From Lenzites betulinus (Eukaryota > Basidiomycota > Agaricomycetes > Polyporales > Polyporaceae): a DNA stretch of 64,000 nt. The stretch covers positions 62,001-126,000 of the forward strand of contig JABYQU010000051.1 in assembly GCA_022264855.1 (NCBI GenBank), given 5' to 3'. The notes below the pieces were generated by a model that saw only the letters and a list, made by a program, of their open reading frames with translations, was not told the DNA's origin and did not search any database. Each line of letters opens with the position of its first letter. Position 1 is the first letter of the stretch. A program made the translations under genes and the position numbers. Positions 11,508-22,559 of the stretch are shown piece after piece.

Positions 11508-14500
11508 GGACTACCACAGCTGGTGCGAAAGTGATCGCGTAGCCCTCGCATATTGCGACGGTAATGTCATACCACTGACTAAGGTAAACGATTACATCCA
11601 TCGCCCACAGTACTTTGCAGATTGGACCCTGTACGACTTTTTACGCTTGACAGACGTGAAGCGGTCAGGGAAAAGAAATGTACCTGCAGACGATACCATG
11701 GACCTGGATGCAGCTGACTCTGATTCTGATTCTGAGTGTGAGGACGGCGACGAGCATGCTCAGGAATGTCAAAGTGGGGACATACCAACAGTGAATAACG
11801 CTCCGCGTGGTGGGAGGCGCTTTCTGCCTGGCCATCCTTTCGCACGTACACACGGAGTGCACCTCCGTGCCCAAACACAGGCGTACATCCTGAACTTCGT
11901 CGGAGGAACCCCTCCTCGCCCAGATCGCGGCGATCATGACGAGTACTGCTGTACGATGTTGGTTTTATTTTGTCCTGGAGGGTGGCGGAAAGGAACAGAT
12001 TTATGCCAGCCCGGTGAAACATGGGCGGCTGCGTTTGGACGCGCCAGTTTTTCGTCAGCTGATATGCAGGTAATGAAAAATATGAACGTCCTGTATAAAT
12101 GTCTTGATGCGCGGGATGACTTCTCTGCGCAACGCCAACAGGCAGGAGAAAGCAGGCGGAGCGGTGGCATGAGCTACGAGGCATTCCCATCAGCAGCAAA
12201 TGACAATGTTGAGGATCACACTCACTTTGATTCATTGGAACCCACAACCGAGCATACCGAAGCCAGCATGGTGGACATGCTTGGCGAGTCAGGGGTCGGT
12301 CCCGCCACTGCTAGAAACCGCATGGCTATGCTATATATGACAAACTTGCTGAAAACCTCATCAACTGGTCCCAACCCTAGCGGTCCCGGGCCAGATCCCA
12401 TGGCAGATAGTGACATGATCGATTCATTACCAAGCGGGACATTTCCTAAGCAGTCTGTAGCTCAGTGGAAGAAGATAGTCGCTGACGCCAAACAGAAAGT
12501 GTTAGATCGGATGAATGGGATGGCTCATGAGCATGCCACTCACCCTATTTCACCGCCACCTACATCCAGTAACAACACGTCCGGTAACAACACTCGTCAG
12601 CCTGATAAAGCTGGTGCAGAGTCCGAGCACACAGGCGTAGTGGCGGTGGTGGGAAAAGAAGATCTAGATCGTGCTGCCGGCGTCGGCGTCAGCACTGTCC
12701 CGACGCCATTACAAGACTGCCATACAGTGTTCCTACATGACACTATGTTGTCCTTTACACTCAACGAGGAACAAAGTCGCGCATTTGCCATCGCTGCTAG
12801 ACATCTACATCACCATGAGAATGAACAGCTTCTCATGTATCTCGGCGGTATGGGTGGAACAGGTAAATCACGCGTTGTACATGCGGTCATTGGGTTCCTA
12901 GAGGGCCGAGGTGAGTCTTATAGATTTATTGTCCTTGGTCCTACCGGAAGTAGTGCTGCACTTGTTGGAGGTTCGACGTATCATTCAGTGCTCGGGTTTT
13001 GTCCAGGTCAGGAGAGTTCCAACCGGCGCTCTTCCACGCTGGAGAAAATCCGTGGCCGACTACTTCGAGTTGATTTGATCTTCATCGACGAAGTCTCCAT
13101 GATATCATGTCTGGATCTTCTTCGCATTCACAAGCAACTCATCAGGACATTTCCTGAGAACCTCTTGCCATTCGGCGGCAAAAGTGTCATGCTAGCGGGC
13201 GACTTTGCACAACTGCCGCCTCCTGGCAAAGGCCCCTCACTGTACAGTTATCGTGTGGGTGCATACTCACAGGGATTGACCGAAGCGCAGCAGAATGGTG
13301 CCCTAGGCAAGGCACTCTGGCACCAATTCACAACCGTTGTGATTCTCCGCCAGAATATGCGTCAACGAGGAATGTCAGAGCTAGATCAACGATTCAAGAC
13401 CGCTCTGGAGAATATGCGGTATTGCCGTTGTACCAAGGAAGACATTAATCTGCTCTTGACCCGTGTATGTAGGTCCGCTGCCGACAGTGCGCTATTGAAA
13501 GAACCATGCTTTCGATCAGTATCAATTATCACTGCCCGTAATGCTCATCGGGATGCAGTTAATGCAACTAAAGCAGAGGACTTTGCCCGCATGTGTGGAC
13601 AGCAACTGACGTCCTTTGTCTCCATAGACACTTAGGCCCCAACCAAGGAGTTTGCGTCGATTCGTCGAGCTCAACGTGAATACAGTGATATCATTGATCC
13701 GGTGCGAGCCTCGAACGACATCGGCCCTAACATGCAGCGTGTTCTTTGGCAGCTTCCGCCTACGCTAACAGAACACCATTCTGGCATCCTGATGTTATGT
13801 CGTGGCATGCCGGTCCTGCTTAAGTATAACGAAGCCACTGAACTCTGCGCTACCAATGGAGCCGAAGCCACGGTCATAGACTGGCATTCACACAGCATAT
13901 CAGGTGGCCGTCAAGTCCTAGATGTACTCTTTGTAGAGCTAACCAACCCTCCGCGCACAGTCCAACTGCCAGGATTGCCCGTGAATGTAATTCCCCTTAC
14001 TCGTAACAAGAAACGAGTCAGTTGCACGCTGCCTGCAAACAATATGAAAATATCTATCACGCGTGAGCAAGTCATGGTCCTTCCGAATTTCGCGATGACT
14101 GACTTCGCTTCCCAAGGGCGAACTCGGATTTACAATGTCGTTCACCTGAAGCATTGCAAGAATCATCAATCGATCTATACGTGCCTTTCGCGTAGTTCGT
14201 CACTCGATGGTACGATTATCTTAGATATGTTTGATACTGCAAAAATTCGTGGTGGCACTTCCGCTGATCTACGCCAAGAATTCAGGGAACTTGAGCTCAT
14301 GGACGACATTACCAAGATGCGTCTGGATGGCATCCTACCGCCACACGTACACGGCACTTCCCGTGCCCCTTTGCTCACATCGTTTCGCGCTTGGAAAGGT
14401 GCACGTTATGTTCCTTCCCACGTTCATGCCGCTATCGACTGGAGTGATGTACCAGAAAGTGAAATTGCTCCATGTCATGATATGACGACGGCGCTGACTG

Positions 14501-15573
14501 CCCTTTATCCTTCCCAGATCTCCGGTTCTGCATCAGCAGTTAACAATGAGAAGAACAAGTCACTCGGCAGCAGCGTTAACGCGCGTGATCCCATACGAAA
14601 GCGATCTCGCCCGGGCGAGCAATGGACATCTCGTCCTACGAAGAGGCCCAAAACCATCGACCCTACAGCGTATGATATCGACCCGCTCCCTCAGTTGGCA
14701 CCATTGGCCCACTCGGACACCAATGTATCTCGAGCTCGAGTTGGCCTGGTCTGGGACTGTAATAACTGGAGCTGTGCGTACGACTCCATATTGACATTTC
14801 TTATAAACCTGTACGCCGACATCGGTGCTGACCTGTTTTCTGGTGTATCGCCGGGCAACATCTTCATGGATTTAATACGGACTCGTCTTCCTCTGTGTGC
14901 TACCGATAACGGTGCTCCTGAGACAATGCGGGATGCTTTTCGGGACGTCTTGTCGCTTCGTTCTCCTATTCGCTTTCCTCGTCACGGCCAAACTATGGCT
15001 GCGGTCTCTGATGTCATATCCTCACTCTTCTACTGTTCTGTGCCTTTCGCGCGAGGTCGTATGACTTGCGTTGCATGCTCTTTTGACAGCGTACATGTTG
15101 TTGATGTTACACATAGCTATGCGTGGTACCTGACACCGGCTGCATTTCGCACACATTTTCCAGGCCAAGCTAGTCTTACGAGCAGTGAGTACATTGAATG
15201 TCTCCTAACAGCTGGTATTAATGCTCACTGCTCTACCTGTCACTCCATGAATGTTGTGCACATCTTGCTTGAGCATGCGCCTCCGCTCATAGCCCTGGAA
15301 ACATCTGTGGTAGTTCCTATACGGGCAGAAGCTATGCTACAGCTCCCAATAGGACAGCGTGTCCATACTTGGCGTTTAGCTGGTGCCATTTATCACGGCT
15401 TTGATCATTTCACAATGAGGTATGTCGACATTCAAGGGCTAACTTGGTATCACGATGGGGACATCACTAAGAACAGAATGATTCACGACGTTGACATTAC
15501 AAACAGTCCATCTGCTGCAGCGAATGCTCGCGGTCGAGTCGCAACCCATTATCTCTACGCTCTCGTCCAGTGA
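11508..15573 (+). pseudogene. Helitron Pif1-type helicase with C-terminal USP-like cysteine-protease domain, interrupted by TAG
   Basis: A single frame runs to TGA at 15571-15573 except for TAG at 13633-13635. The helicase carries Walker A GMGGTGKSR (12850-12876) and Walker B IFIDEVSM (13081-13104). It also carries GDFAQLPP, RQNMR, and after the stop a C-terminal SF1 motif (FASQGRTR, 14104-14127). From about 14740 a different domain starts. WSCAYDSILTFL places a Cys at 14773-14775 like the catalytic Cys of ubiquitin-specific proteases. DHFTMRYVD (His at 15406-15408) and WYHDGD lie where the catalytic His box would be, about 210 residues later. Cysteine-protease tails are known in some Helitron relatives (OTU domains in Helentrons). 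The protease reading is inference from motif order. One copy-inactivating nonsense codon is certain. Confidence 0.82.
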
Positions 15574-17248
15574 GGTACAATGTAACCTTCCATTTCGATG
15601 ATGCTGTTGATGATCGTATGCTCAGTTCTGTAGCCCGACGACCTCTAGAGAGTGTCCAGAACCTATCAAGAACTTACCGTGTTGCTATACGCCGGGCGGT
15701 AAGATCATCCCGCCCTCGCATGTTAACCAGACCGTCGCCACGTACCGCACCTCTGTAGATAATCAACTCTCCTTTCCACGGACGCCTCCCATCTGCGCCA
15801 GGTTCTGTGGCTCCAACAACGTAGTATGCCACATAGCGGTAGAAGGTGCGAACTCGTGCACGGCGGTTTCTGGCATATAGACGGCTGACTTGCAACCCTT
15901 CGACGGTGTCAAAGATGCCTTCGATCAGTGGCACATCGATATTACCCGCGGAATACCGATGCACTCCACATTGTAGAAAGCGGCTGCAGCCACTGTCGGT
16001 GAAATGGTAGCCTCGTAAGCTTATGGGCTTTGCATAGCCCGAGGATTCATAAGGCGGCATCAATATCAAGACAAGGTACAACACGCAGCTGGAGAAGCGT
16101 ACCGTGTATGACATCTGGCTACTCTCTGTGTCACAAGGGACATTCCTGTCGTCTTATGAGGTATCTGGGGACTCAGGAAATCTCCTCTCACCGTGTCCCT
16201 CTTGCTCGGTTTGACAATTTGATCTACAGGTACCCGGTCCAAGCCTGCCGTGTCATGTTGCCTGTGCTCCTCACACCCATACCCGCCGAGCATGTGCCAA
16301 CACGGCACAACTCAAGCCTCGTTCCAAACCAGCATTTAGGGTCCAGGCTCGTTGTTCCTGCCCCTGTAGCCATTGCTCCTGGAGATAGGTCTCCACCATG
16401 TCGTACGTTGTTTCTCTTCAATCTCATATGGTCACCGGCTGATTTCATTGCTCAGGCTGTTGCTTTTCGCCGGGCAATTGCGCCATTCTTGCATGCCCAC
16501 CCCCGGAGTTCATCCCCGTGCAGCCCAGCGGAGTTAATCCCTCCGTAGTCACCGTCACCCCAGACAGTTGCCTCAGATTTGTTGTAGCATCTCAGTCCGA
16601 TGCTCCCGTGGTTTCGTACGCATCAGATGTTCACCCGATATCCTGTAAACACGCTGCCTGCTGATATGATTACAGATTTAGGCAACTTATCCATTGGTTA
16701 TGGGTATCGAGATTCAGAGACGCGGTATCACGCATGTCTACCTACATGTGGCCGCTCCGCTCAGACACTCAGAAATAGCTCCGCACAGTCCGTGGTATAC
16801 ATTTCTTCATAGATCTGATCGCTGTAATATATCTCGGACTTTCAACACTGACCAAATACTATTCCTAGTCCCTAGTCTTGATCGTTTGAAACCTGTTCCG
16901 CTCCTGGGCAGCCATTTCCGTTCTGTCGTCGGGCTCTCAGATCTCAATGCCTGCCCAGACTCCAGACTTGCGGCCCAGGTTCGTGTTTCACTCGCTACTC
17001 TTGGCAGTCGGCAAGGGGCACGCTTGTGTTCCTGGTTACCTCGCCACTCACACCCCTACCCCATGCATTCAACATTTTGAGGTACACGTCAAACTTCTAA
17101 CCTTTCGATACTAACCTCTCGGCCCTATTGCTGCACCACTGCATGAGCTACTCGGGCTGCATCGCTGTCAAGTGCAAGTCTAATATAAACACTACCCCTG
17201 CCATTCTCCCCTGACCCACTCTGGCTTGTAGCCCGTTCGTCACGCAAG
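15574..17248. other. Helitron tail and unassigned sequence, with a possible minus-strand remnant
   Basis: A minus-strand open frame at 15674-16114 encodes a non-repetitive segment with RPWKGELIIYRG and GLVNMRGRDD. It ends at an apparent splice donor (GTAAGT) beside 15670, so it may be an exon of an unrecognised gene or gene relic. A GGGCGG/CCGCCC hairpin lies at about 15694-15712. From 16120 to 17240 I see only short frames on both strands and nothing I can name. The Helitron 3' terminus is probably somewhere in this interval. Confidence 0.4.
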
Positions 17249-18268
17249 ATGACAACCCTCGTCTCTCTCGCACGTTTACGCTATCCGGAAACAGCAGTGC
17301 ATACCATCTTTACCTCCCTCGTCGACGACGCAATCATCACACTCTTCGACCAGATGCCAATCGACTCACTCATCCGCTTTCGTTCCACCGGGCGTGTTGC
17401 CGATATGTACATCTCCGACTATTTCCTCCGCAAACTACGGGGTAACCTCTGTCGTTTTGTGACAAACGTCGACCACTTCCTTCACGAGCTGCATATCACT
17501 TCATCCGTCATTTCCGGTTCCTTCGCCCTGGCGATCCTTTTCCGCCTGGCATGGACCCCGAAGGACCTTGACGTCTACACTCCGAGGGACCTCTTCTGGC
17601 ATGTCGTCGCATTCCTCGTCCGCGTCGAAGGCTACACAGTCTCGTTCATCAGCAACTCCGACTATTCAGTCTTTCAAAACGTTCACAGTGTCGCTCGTCT
17701 CAGACGTCCCAACGGCGGTCGCATAGACGTTGTCCAGAGCGAAACAAACTCACCTCTACTTCCCCTGGCGTCGTTCTGGAACACCGCGGTTATGAACTAT
17801 ATCACACCTACCTCATTCTGCATTGCCTATCCCCACCTCACCGACGCCCACCGCGCACTCATGACCTCCCTCGACATCGACATTTTCGACGGCTACGTGG
17901 GACGTGTCCCCTTCCCCCGCGAAGGCCTCCTACTCCTGTGGAAGTACGAGCGTCGTGGCTTCAGCCTGCGCTTCTTGGCGACGTCATGGGATAGGGAGGA
18001 GGATCCGTTGTCTCAGTGCCCCGGCGTTGGCTCGACGTGCTGCCCGTTGACAATGCGCTCATTCGGCGACAAGCATTGCGTCACTGGATCCTTTTATCCT
18101 GTTCAAGGTGGTGGTCCCCTTCCTCCTCGTCCGGCTCGGAGGAACTTTGTGGAGGAGTTGACTGCGGTGTGGTGGTGGGGCGGGCAGACCTGTGGGGACG
18201 GTTGTGGACAGGCAGGGGAATGGGTGTATGGGGACACTTATAGTTGTGTTCGTTCCCTGTTAAAATAG
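17249..18268 (+). CDS. F-box-like / nucleotidyltransferase-like protein (copy 1)
   Basis: An intronless 339-residue frame begins with ATG. Residues 30-65 (IITLFDQMP...FRSTGRV) look like a degenerate F-box. Residues 88-112 read SGSFALAILFRLAW-PKDLDVYTP, matching the GS...DxD pattern of the minimal nucleotidyltransferase fold, with G90-S91 and D106/D108. GGRIDVV (D160) fits the third acidic position. The C-terminal third is Cys-, Gly- and Trp-rich and less conserved. Proteins of this layout occur as basidiomycete hypotheticals. No substrate is known to me and activity is inference. The paralogue at 22560 shares order and spacing but has lost two of the acidic residues. Confidence 0.72.
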   Translation: MTTLVSLARLRYPETAVHTIFTSLVDDAIITLFDQMPIDSLIRFRSTGRVADMYISDYFLRKLRGNLCRFVTNVDHFLHELHITSSVISGSFALAILFRLAWTPKDLDVYTPRDLFWHVVAFLVRVEGYTVSFISNSDYSVFQNVHSVARLRRPNGGRIDVVQSETNSPLLPLASFWNTAVMNYITPTSFCIAYPHLTDAHRALMTSLDIDIFDGYVGRVPFPREGLLLLWKYERRGFSLRFLATSWDREEDPLSQCPGVGSTCCPLTMRSFGDKHCVTGSFYPVQGGGPLPPRPARRNFVEELTAVWWWGGQTCGDGCGQAGEWVYGDTYSCVRSLLK

Positions 18269-18923
18269 AGGTTTTGTTCAATCAACTACGTTTGTTCATT
18301 GTTCATCTTCTACCTTCTACTACTCTGAGTATGCGATATGGTCCTGCTGAGCGCTGAGGCGCTGAGCATCGCCGCGGTGAGCATTTAAGCGCTGAGCGCC
18401 AGCTTAAGCGCTATAGTTTGAGGTGCCGACTTGCACAGGCCCGCCTATGTCAGGCATAAATTAGTAACATTTGCAAACACTCTTATTGTGTTTGTTAGGG
18501 CCAAAGGTACACTATATCATAAGAAAATGAAGTGCGGACACTCCGTCTGACTAGTGGAAAGACATCTTTGCACTGGTACCGTACAGGCGTCTCTTCGACA
18601 AGCGCGGGTTCCGCAGACAATGACAATTGTACGGAAATGGTGTCACACAATAGTACAGAGACATGGAACGACAGCACTGAGATTGTGACACAAAGGCACT
18701 ACCCTACAACATTACGAAACCTCCATGTAGCTGCTATCTTGCGGGAGTCCTATGCCTGTGACGGCTCCTTGCTTTCTCTCCTCACCGAGAAATGAGAATC
18801 CACTCATAGCAGTGGCCGAAGACTTGTTGCGGGAGCCCACTGTTGTTTCGCGTGTGATCGCCGGCTTCAATGCGCGCTGGGATATGTCAAGATCAGCACG
18901 TCGACTTGAGTATGGCTAAGTAA
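18269..18923. other. Intergenic, with repeat module (+ orientation)
   Basis: It contains GCGCTGAG-rich inverted and direct repeats at 18345-18415 and the GGCATAAATTAG core at 18454-18465, shared with three other sites in the window. No gene is apparent. Confidence 0.5.
18454..18465 (+). repeat. GGCATAAATTAG core of dispersed repeat module, copy 1
   Basis: It is preceded by CTATGTCA and followed by TAACATTT. The same core appears in plus orientation at about 24539 and in minus orientation at about 28561 and 31686. Confidence 0.6.
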
Positions 18924-19817
18924 CTAGCTCACCGTTATCGTTGCAGCTGACGCCAGGCGAACGACCTCTTTGGGACAGAAGAGGATCTCTGTCTTCCTGG
19001 TGTGACGTGTACGCATGCTGATCACCTGAATGGTAGCGGCGACGTCTATGAGATCACCACGGCGAATAACCAGGGGATTTGCACGGGCGATGGTTCCATC
19101 TTCGCGCTGCACCCCCACCATGATACGGTGGTCGACGTTCCACATGTGCACAATTTTGAGGGCGCGGCCTGCAGGATCATCCGATGTTGTTAAGGCAGAG
19201 GGCGTGTCCGACGACGACGACGACGACTGCACCTAGAACACGACCAGTGCTTAGTATTAGTGGGCCCTGTCACAGTTTGCGACACATACTTTAGTAAAGA
19301 CTCGTCTCTTCAAGACGATATTGTGGCCATTCTGGGATGGTGCGGCCGATGGAAGACATAACAGCTTTAAGACGAGCTCGCGGATGTGAGCAAGAGTACG
19401 CTGTTGGGCGCCAAAGGGCTCCTTGCACGAGCCGCCCAAAATCGTGAGAGTCTGGACAGCCTTCGGCGCATGCAGGACGTCGCTGATCTTAGGTCAACCA
19501 CGGCATCCTGACCACACACAACACAGTAGCACGCACCCGTTCCAGTTTCCCAGCGCGTTCAAGTTTGCATCCGCCACAATGCCCTGCAGTCTCAGCGTAA
19601 CTTGAAGCTTCTCCTGGTCGTGGTGCTCGGGGTGGATCAACACCGTGCTTTGCCCATCATCTCTGTCGACAAACAGCCATTGGCATAAGCCCTCGAAAGT
19701 CGATGGCACAACCCTCCAAGATGGCAGGTCCTTCAGTTCATCTTTGTCGTTCGTTAGCCGACCCATACCAGACGGCCATAAGTCTCTTGCAAGCTGAGTT
19801 TCATCGACTGTCACCAT
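18924..19817 (-). CDS. Unknown multi-exon gene, distant member of the island family (copy 1)
   Basis: A minus-strand gene starts at ATG 19817. The first exon carries LCQWLFVDRDDG...LQVTLRLQG, which lines up by eye with LWFYDRNGDP...LRVNLGVTL of the gene at 20569-22325. The last exon (18924 to about 19230) carries NPLVIRRGDLIDVAATIQV, matching the family's DIxxGDLVxVE block. The middle exon (19257-19480) is uncertain: the frame between the first donor near 19547 and the second exon does not join cleanly, so there may be an extra intron or damage. The Ser-rich and Asp-rich tail near 19200 is low complexity. Function is unknown. Confidence 0.45.
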
Positions 19818-20568
19818 TGCTTGGTAAGTACGCCATGCAATTATTGACCCAGGACTTACCAGAGATGAACGACATAACTTCGACTTTGAAGGGCACAGAA
19901 TCAGACGATTGGAGCTGGAAGTGGAAGAATGCGAAGCGCAGGTATGTGGCGTCAGCCTTCAGCTTCAGTGCTGTTTGAGTGTTGCTGTTTCTGCCCGGCT
20001 CACTCCGATGCCGGTTGTTGCAGCCATCGCAACTCTGGCTAGTCTAGACTCCCCGGCTCCCCGGTCACTGTGTGCTGTGTTCCCTGAATACAGCGTGGTG
20101 TCCCTGTACCTGACTGCTCGCCTGAACACAGACCGAATTCAAATGGCAACCTTACAACCCGCCCGTGCCCCATACGCTTAAACGGTTGCACAGATTGTAG
20201 ATCATTTTGTCAGACACGGTCACTGGTGAGCCCGATTTACGCTTCCGTTCCTGTTCTGGGTTCAGCAGTGTTCCTGACACAAGGCTTGGTCATTTATGCT
20301 TACTGTCGCCCGTTGCCCGTTGCCCGTTGCCCGTGCCCTTGCTACTAGCGAACACAACAACGAAGACGTCGAATGAACGTCATACTTTACAATCCTGCCG
20401 ATAGGATGACGACCACCGTCGCCCTTGAACTTCTCGCTTCTTCGACACTAGAGTAGAAGCTCGAGGCAATCTCTTTCACAGTATAAAAAGCACACAAAAT
20501 GTGCGACTACTGCAAGCTCCAAGAACAGCTCTCAGCTCTGCTTTTGCGTCCACCGCCCCATAGCTGTT
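19818..20568. promoter_or_regulatory. Intergenic region between divergent family members, TATA box at 20482
   Basis: The two neighbouring genes diverge, so this 750 bp must hold both promoters. TATAAAA at 20482-20488 lies 81 bp before the ATG at 20569. A small tandem repeat of CCCGTTG (about four units) lies at 20306-20338. No gene is seen. Confidence 0.5.
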
Positions 20569-22325
20569 ATGCCCCCCAAACACCCCCGGTCCGATGCGCA
20601 AGCATCGAAAACACGTGCAGGGAAGAGACAACGGTATGGTTTCGTGCTTGTGCTCTCCATGCATTGCGGCGTCATTCCTGAGTCCTCACCAGGATGCAAT
20701 CGCCCGCCCCCCAACCTGTTGAGGCCGAAAAGGAAAACGGTAATACATTTCTTGCCGACCACAGCGTGCCGCCTGCACCAGTCTCTCACATTGCTTACGC
20801 TTGGATCTTGATTTAGAGACTCCGACTCCTCCCGCCGGCGCTCCCCAAGAGGCCGAAGAGACACAAAGTCTTGCTCCCATTCCACTGGAAGCCGCAACAT
20901 TTGAAAATCCTGTTGGTGTGGCCGCCACCGTCATGCCCTCGGAATTTGTTGGAGCGATTGCCAGCGCTACGTCTCCGAAAGTCGCAGTGATGAACACCAA
21001 CGTCGACGTCGTGGGCGCTCCTCAGAATTTGCATTTGTATTCTGTGCAAGGTACGCGAGCTTCTTCTTATCCACCACTCTGTCTGAGATTCATCGCAACT
21101 AACAACCATGGAACAGGCGTCAACGGTCTCTCCGCTATTGCAACATCGGCTACTGTTGATATTGGGAGTTGCGCCCATGCAACCCAGAAAGGTACGGCTG
21201 CATCGTTAATATTTCATTAATTGCATTATTTCTGAACCACTGTAATATTGGCATGTCTCTGTCGTTTCCTCAGATCGTGATCACGCTAAACAAGCGGAGG
21301 TGCCCCACTGTGTCCCGGAGGATGGTCCAACGGCTACTGCTACCATCATCCCAGCTATCACAACGGCCGCCGATTCTGTCACGCAGGCACAGCCGCTTCT
21401 ACCCTCCCCAGCGTTGCCGTCTCCTGTGCTCCCCACCACGGTTCTGTTTCAGGATATAGATTATGTGCCGGAGGAAGTGATCAGGTCAGCCGGCTGTGTT
21501 GTGCCTACGTCGCTTACATTCCTACTTACACCTCAATAGTCGACTCCAGAAGATTGCCCGGTTCCGCGAAGTTATGAACAACCGTTACGCACTCATGTCC
21601 GTGCCGCGCACCGCTGACTGGGGTCGTACCCCTCGCCTGGAAAAAATTCTCTGTCTTGCCGGCAAACCGGTTGTCATTTGGATGATAGGCCGAGTCCGCA
21701 GCCTTTGGTTTTACGACCGCAACGGAGATCCACATCTTCGTGTCAATCTAGGCGTAACTCTGCATTCTCAAGAGGACCAAACCGCTGTGCATGAACTGTT
21801 TGGCCGGTCGCGTCCGCGTTCAGGTCAGTACTTAGATTCATTGATGTCACATGTGGATATGTGGTCATATGCTACAGAGTGCTAACCCCTGGTACCAGAT
21901 GCAGATACGACCCGTTCAACAATCTACGCCGGCCGAATCTGCAGCCAGCGTGAGAAGGGGGAATATTGTGATACTGTAAGTCTTCGTATTTTTGGAAAGG
22001 ATAATCTCAATGCTAAAAGATTGATGTGCGATGCGATGTATAGCCCACCGCGTTCAATCAAGTGTACGATGCTACCACTCGGCTGACGGCTAAGTCCGCC
22101 ATGCCGCAGTTAAGTGCAGTTGATCTTGGCAAGAACGACATCGTCGTCGTGGAGTGCAACCTGACGCGCTGGAAGCGAGCTGCAGAGGGTAAAGCCAAGA
22201 AGTCCTGGACCTCGTTTGATGTGGGCTTCGAGCTACTCAGTATTTTCCTTCTTTACTCGGCACCGGCTGACGTGGAAGATGGTAGTCTGGTTGCGGGAGG
22301 TACCGATATAACGGTTGAGCTCTGA
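20569..22325 (+). CDS. Unknown multi-exon gene of the island family (copy 2, best preserved)
   Basis: The start is ATG at 20569 with a basic leader (KTRAGKRQR), then an intron and a second exon, MQSPAPQPVEAEKEN. An acidic/Pro/Ala-rich low-complexity region follows, up to about 21480. The folded part starts near 21545: RYALMSVPRTADWG, then VVIWMIGRVRSLWFYDRNGDP and LRVNLGVTL. The last exon has VYDATTRLTAKSAM, DLGKNDIVVVECNLTRW and SWTSFDVGFELLSIFLLYSA. The same blocks recur in order in the genes at 28897 and 30390. About seven introns with GT-AG ends are needed. No membrane segment or signal peptide is seen. I cannot assign a function; the alternating hydrophobic pattern suggests beta-strands (inference). 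Confidence 0.6.
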
Positions 22326-22559
22326 TTGTATGTCGCTCGTGCATAATCCAGTTTCATGTATCTCATCGTCCACAAATCAGTCTATATCATCTAATCCTTG
22401 CACCATCCCATGACATTCTTAACTGCGTGCTCGCATTCGCTGTGGTGTGCCCTCAGTGCCCCTCATTCCTTGTTCCCTACCGCCTCTTCGCTCTTCGCCA
22501 TCGCCCTCTCCTACCCCCCCAAATCCACAACAGTATCCACTCCCACTCCCTACTTGTCG

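Larger units (their letters stand above)
1..15573 (+). mobile_element. Decayed Helitron, 5' end outside window
   Basis: Three plus-strand coding blocks (2-1020, 8076-9086, 11508-15573) read together as one Helitron protein: N-terminal Helitron-like domain, HUH replication initiator, Pif1-type helicase and a protease-like tail. The blocks are separated by two later insertions, a Plavaka element and a foldback element. The protein is further damaged by a frame change just before 9087 and an in-frame TAG at 13633-13635, so this copy cannot encode an active transposase. The 5' end lies left of the window. I could not place the 3' end: I looked past 15573 for a hairpin followed by CTRR and found no convincing one, so the right limit given is only the last coding base. 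Confidence 0.9.

Noticed and set aside
16030..17080. Frames of 70-170 codons after the Helitron
   Set aside because: No homology recognised, several overlapping alternatives, codon content like the non-coding flank.
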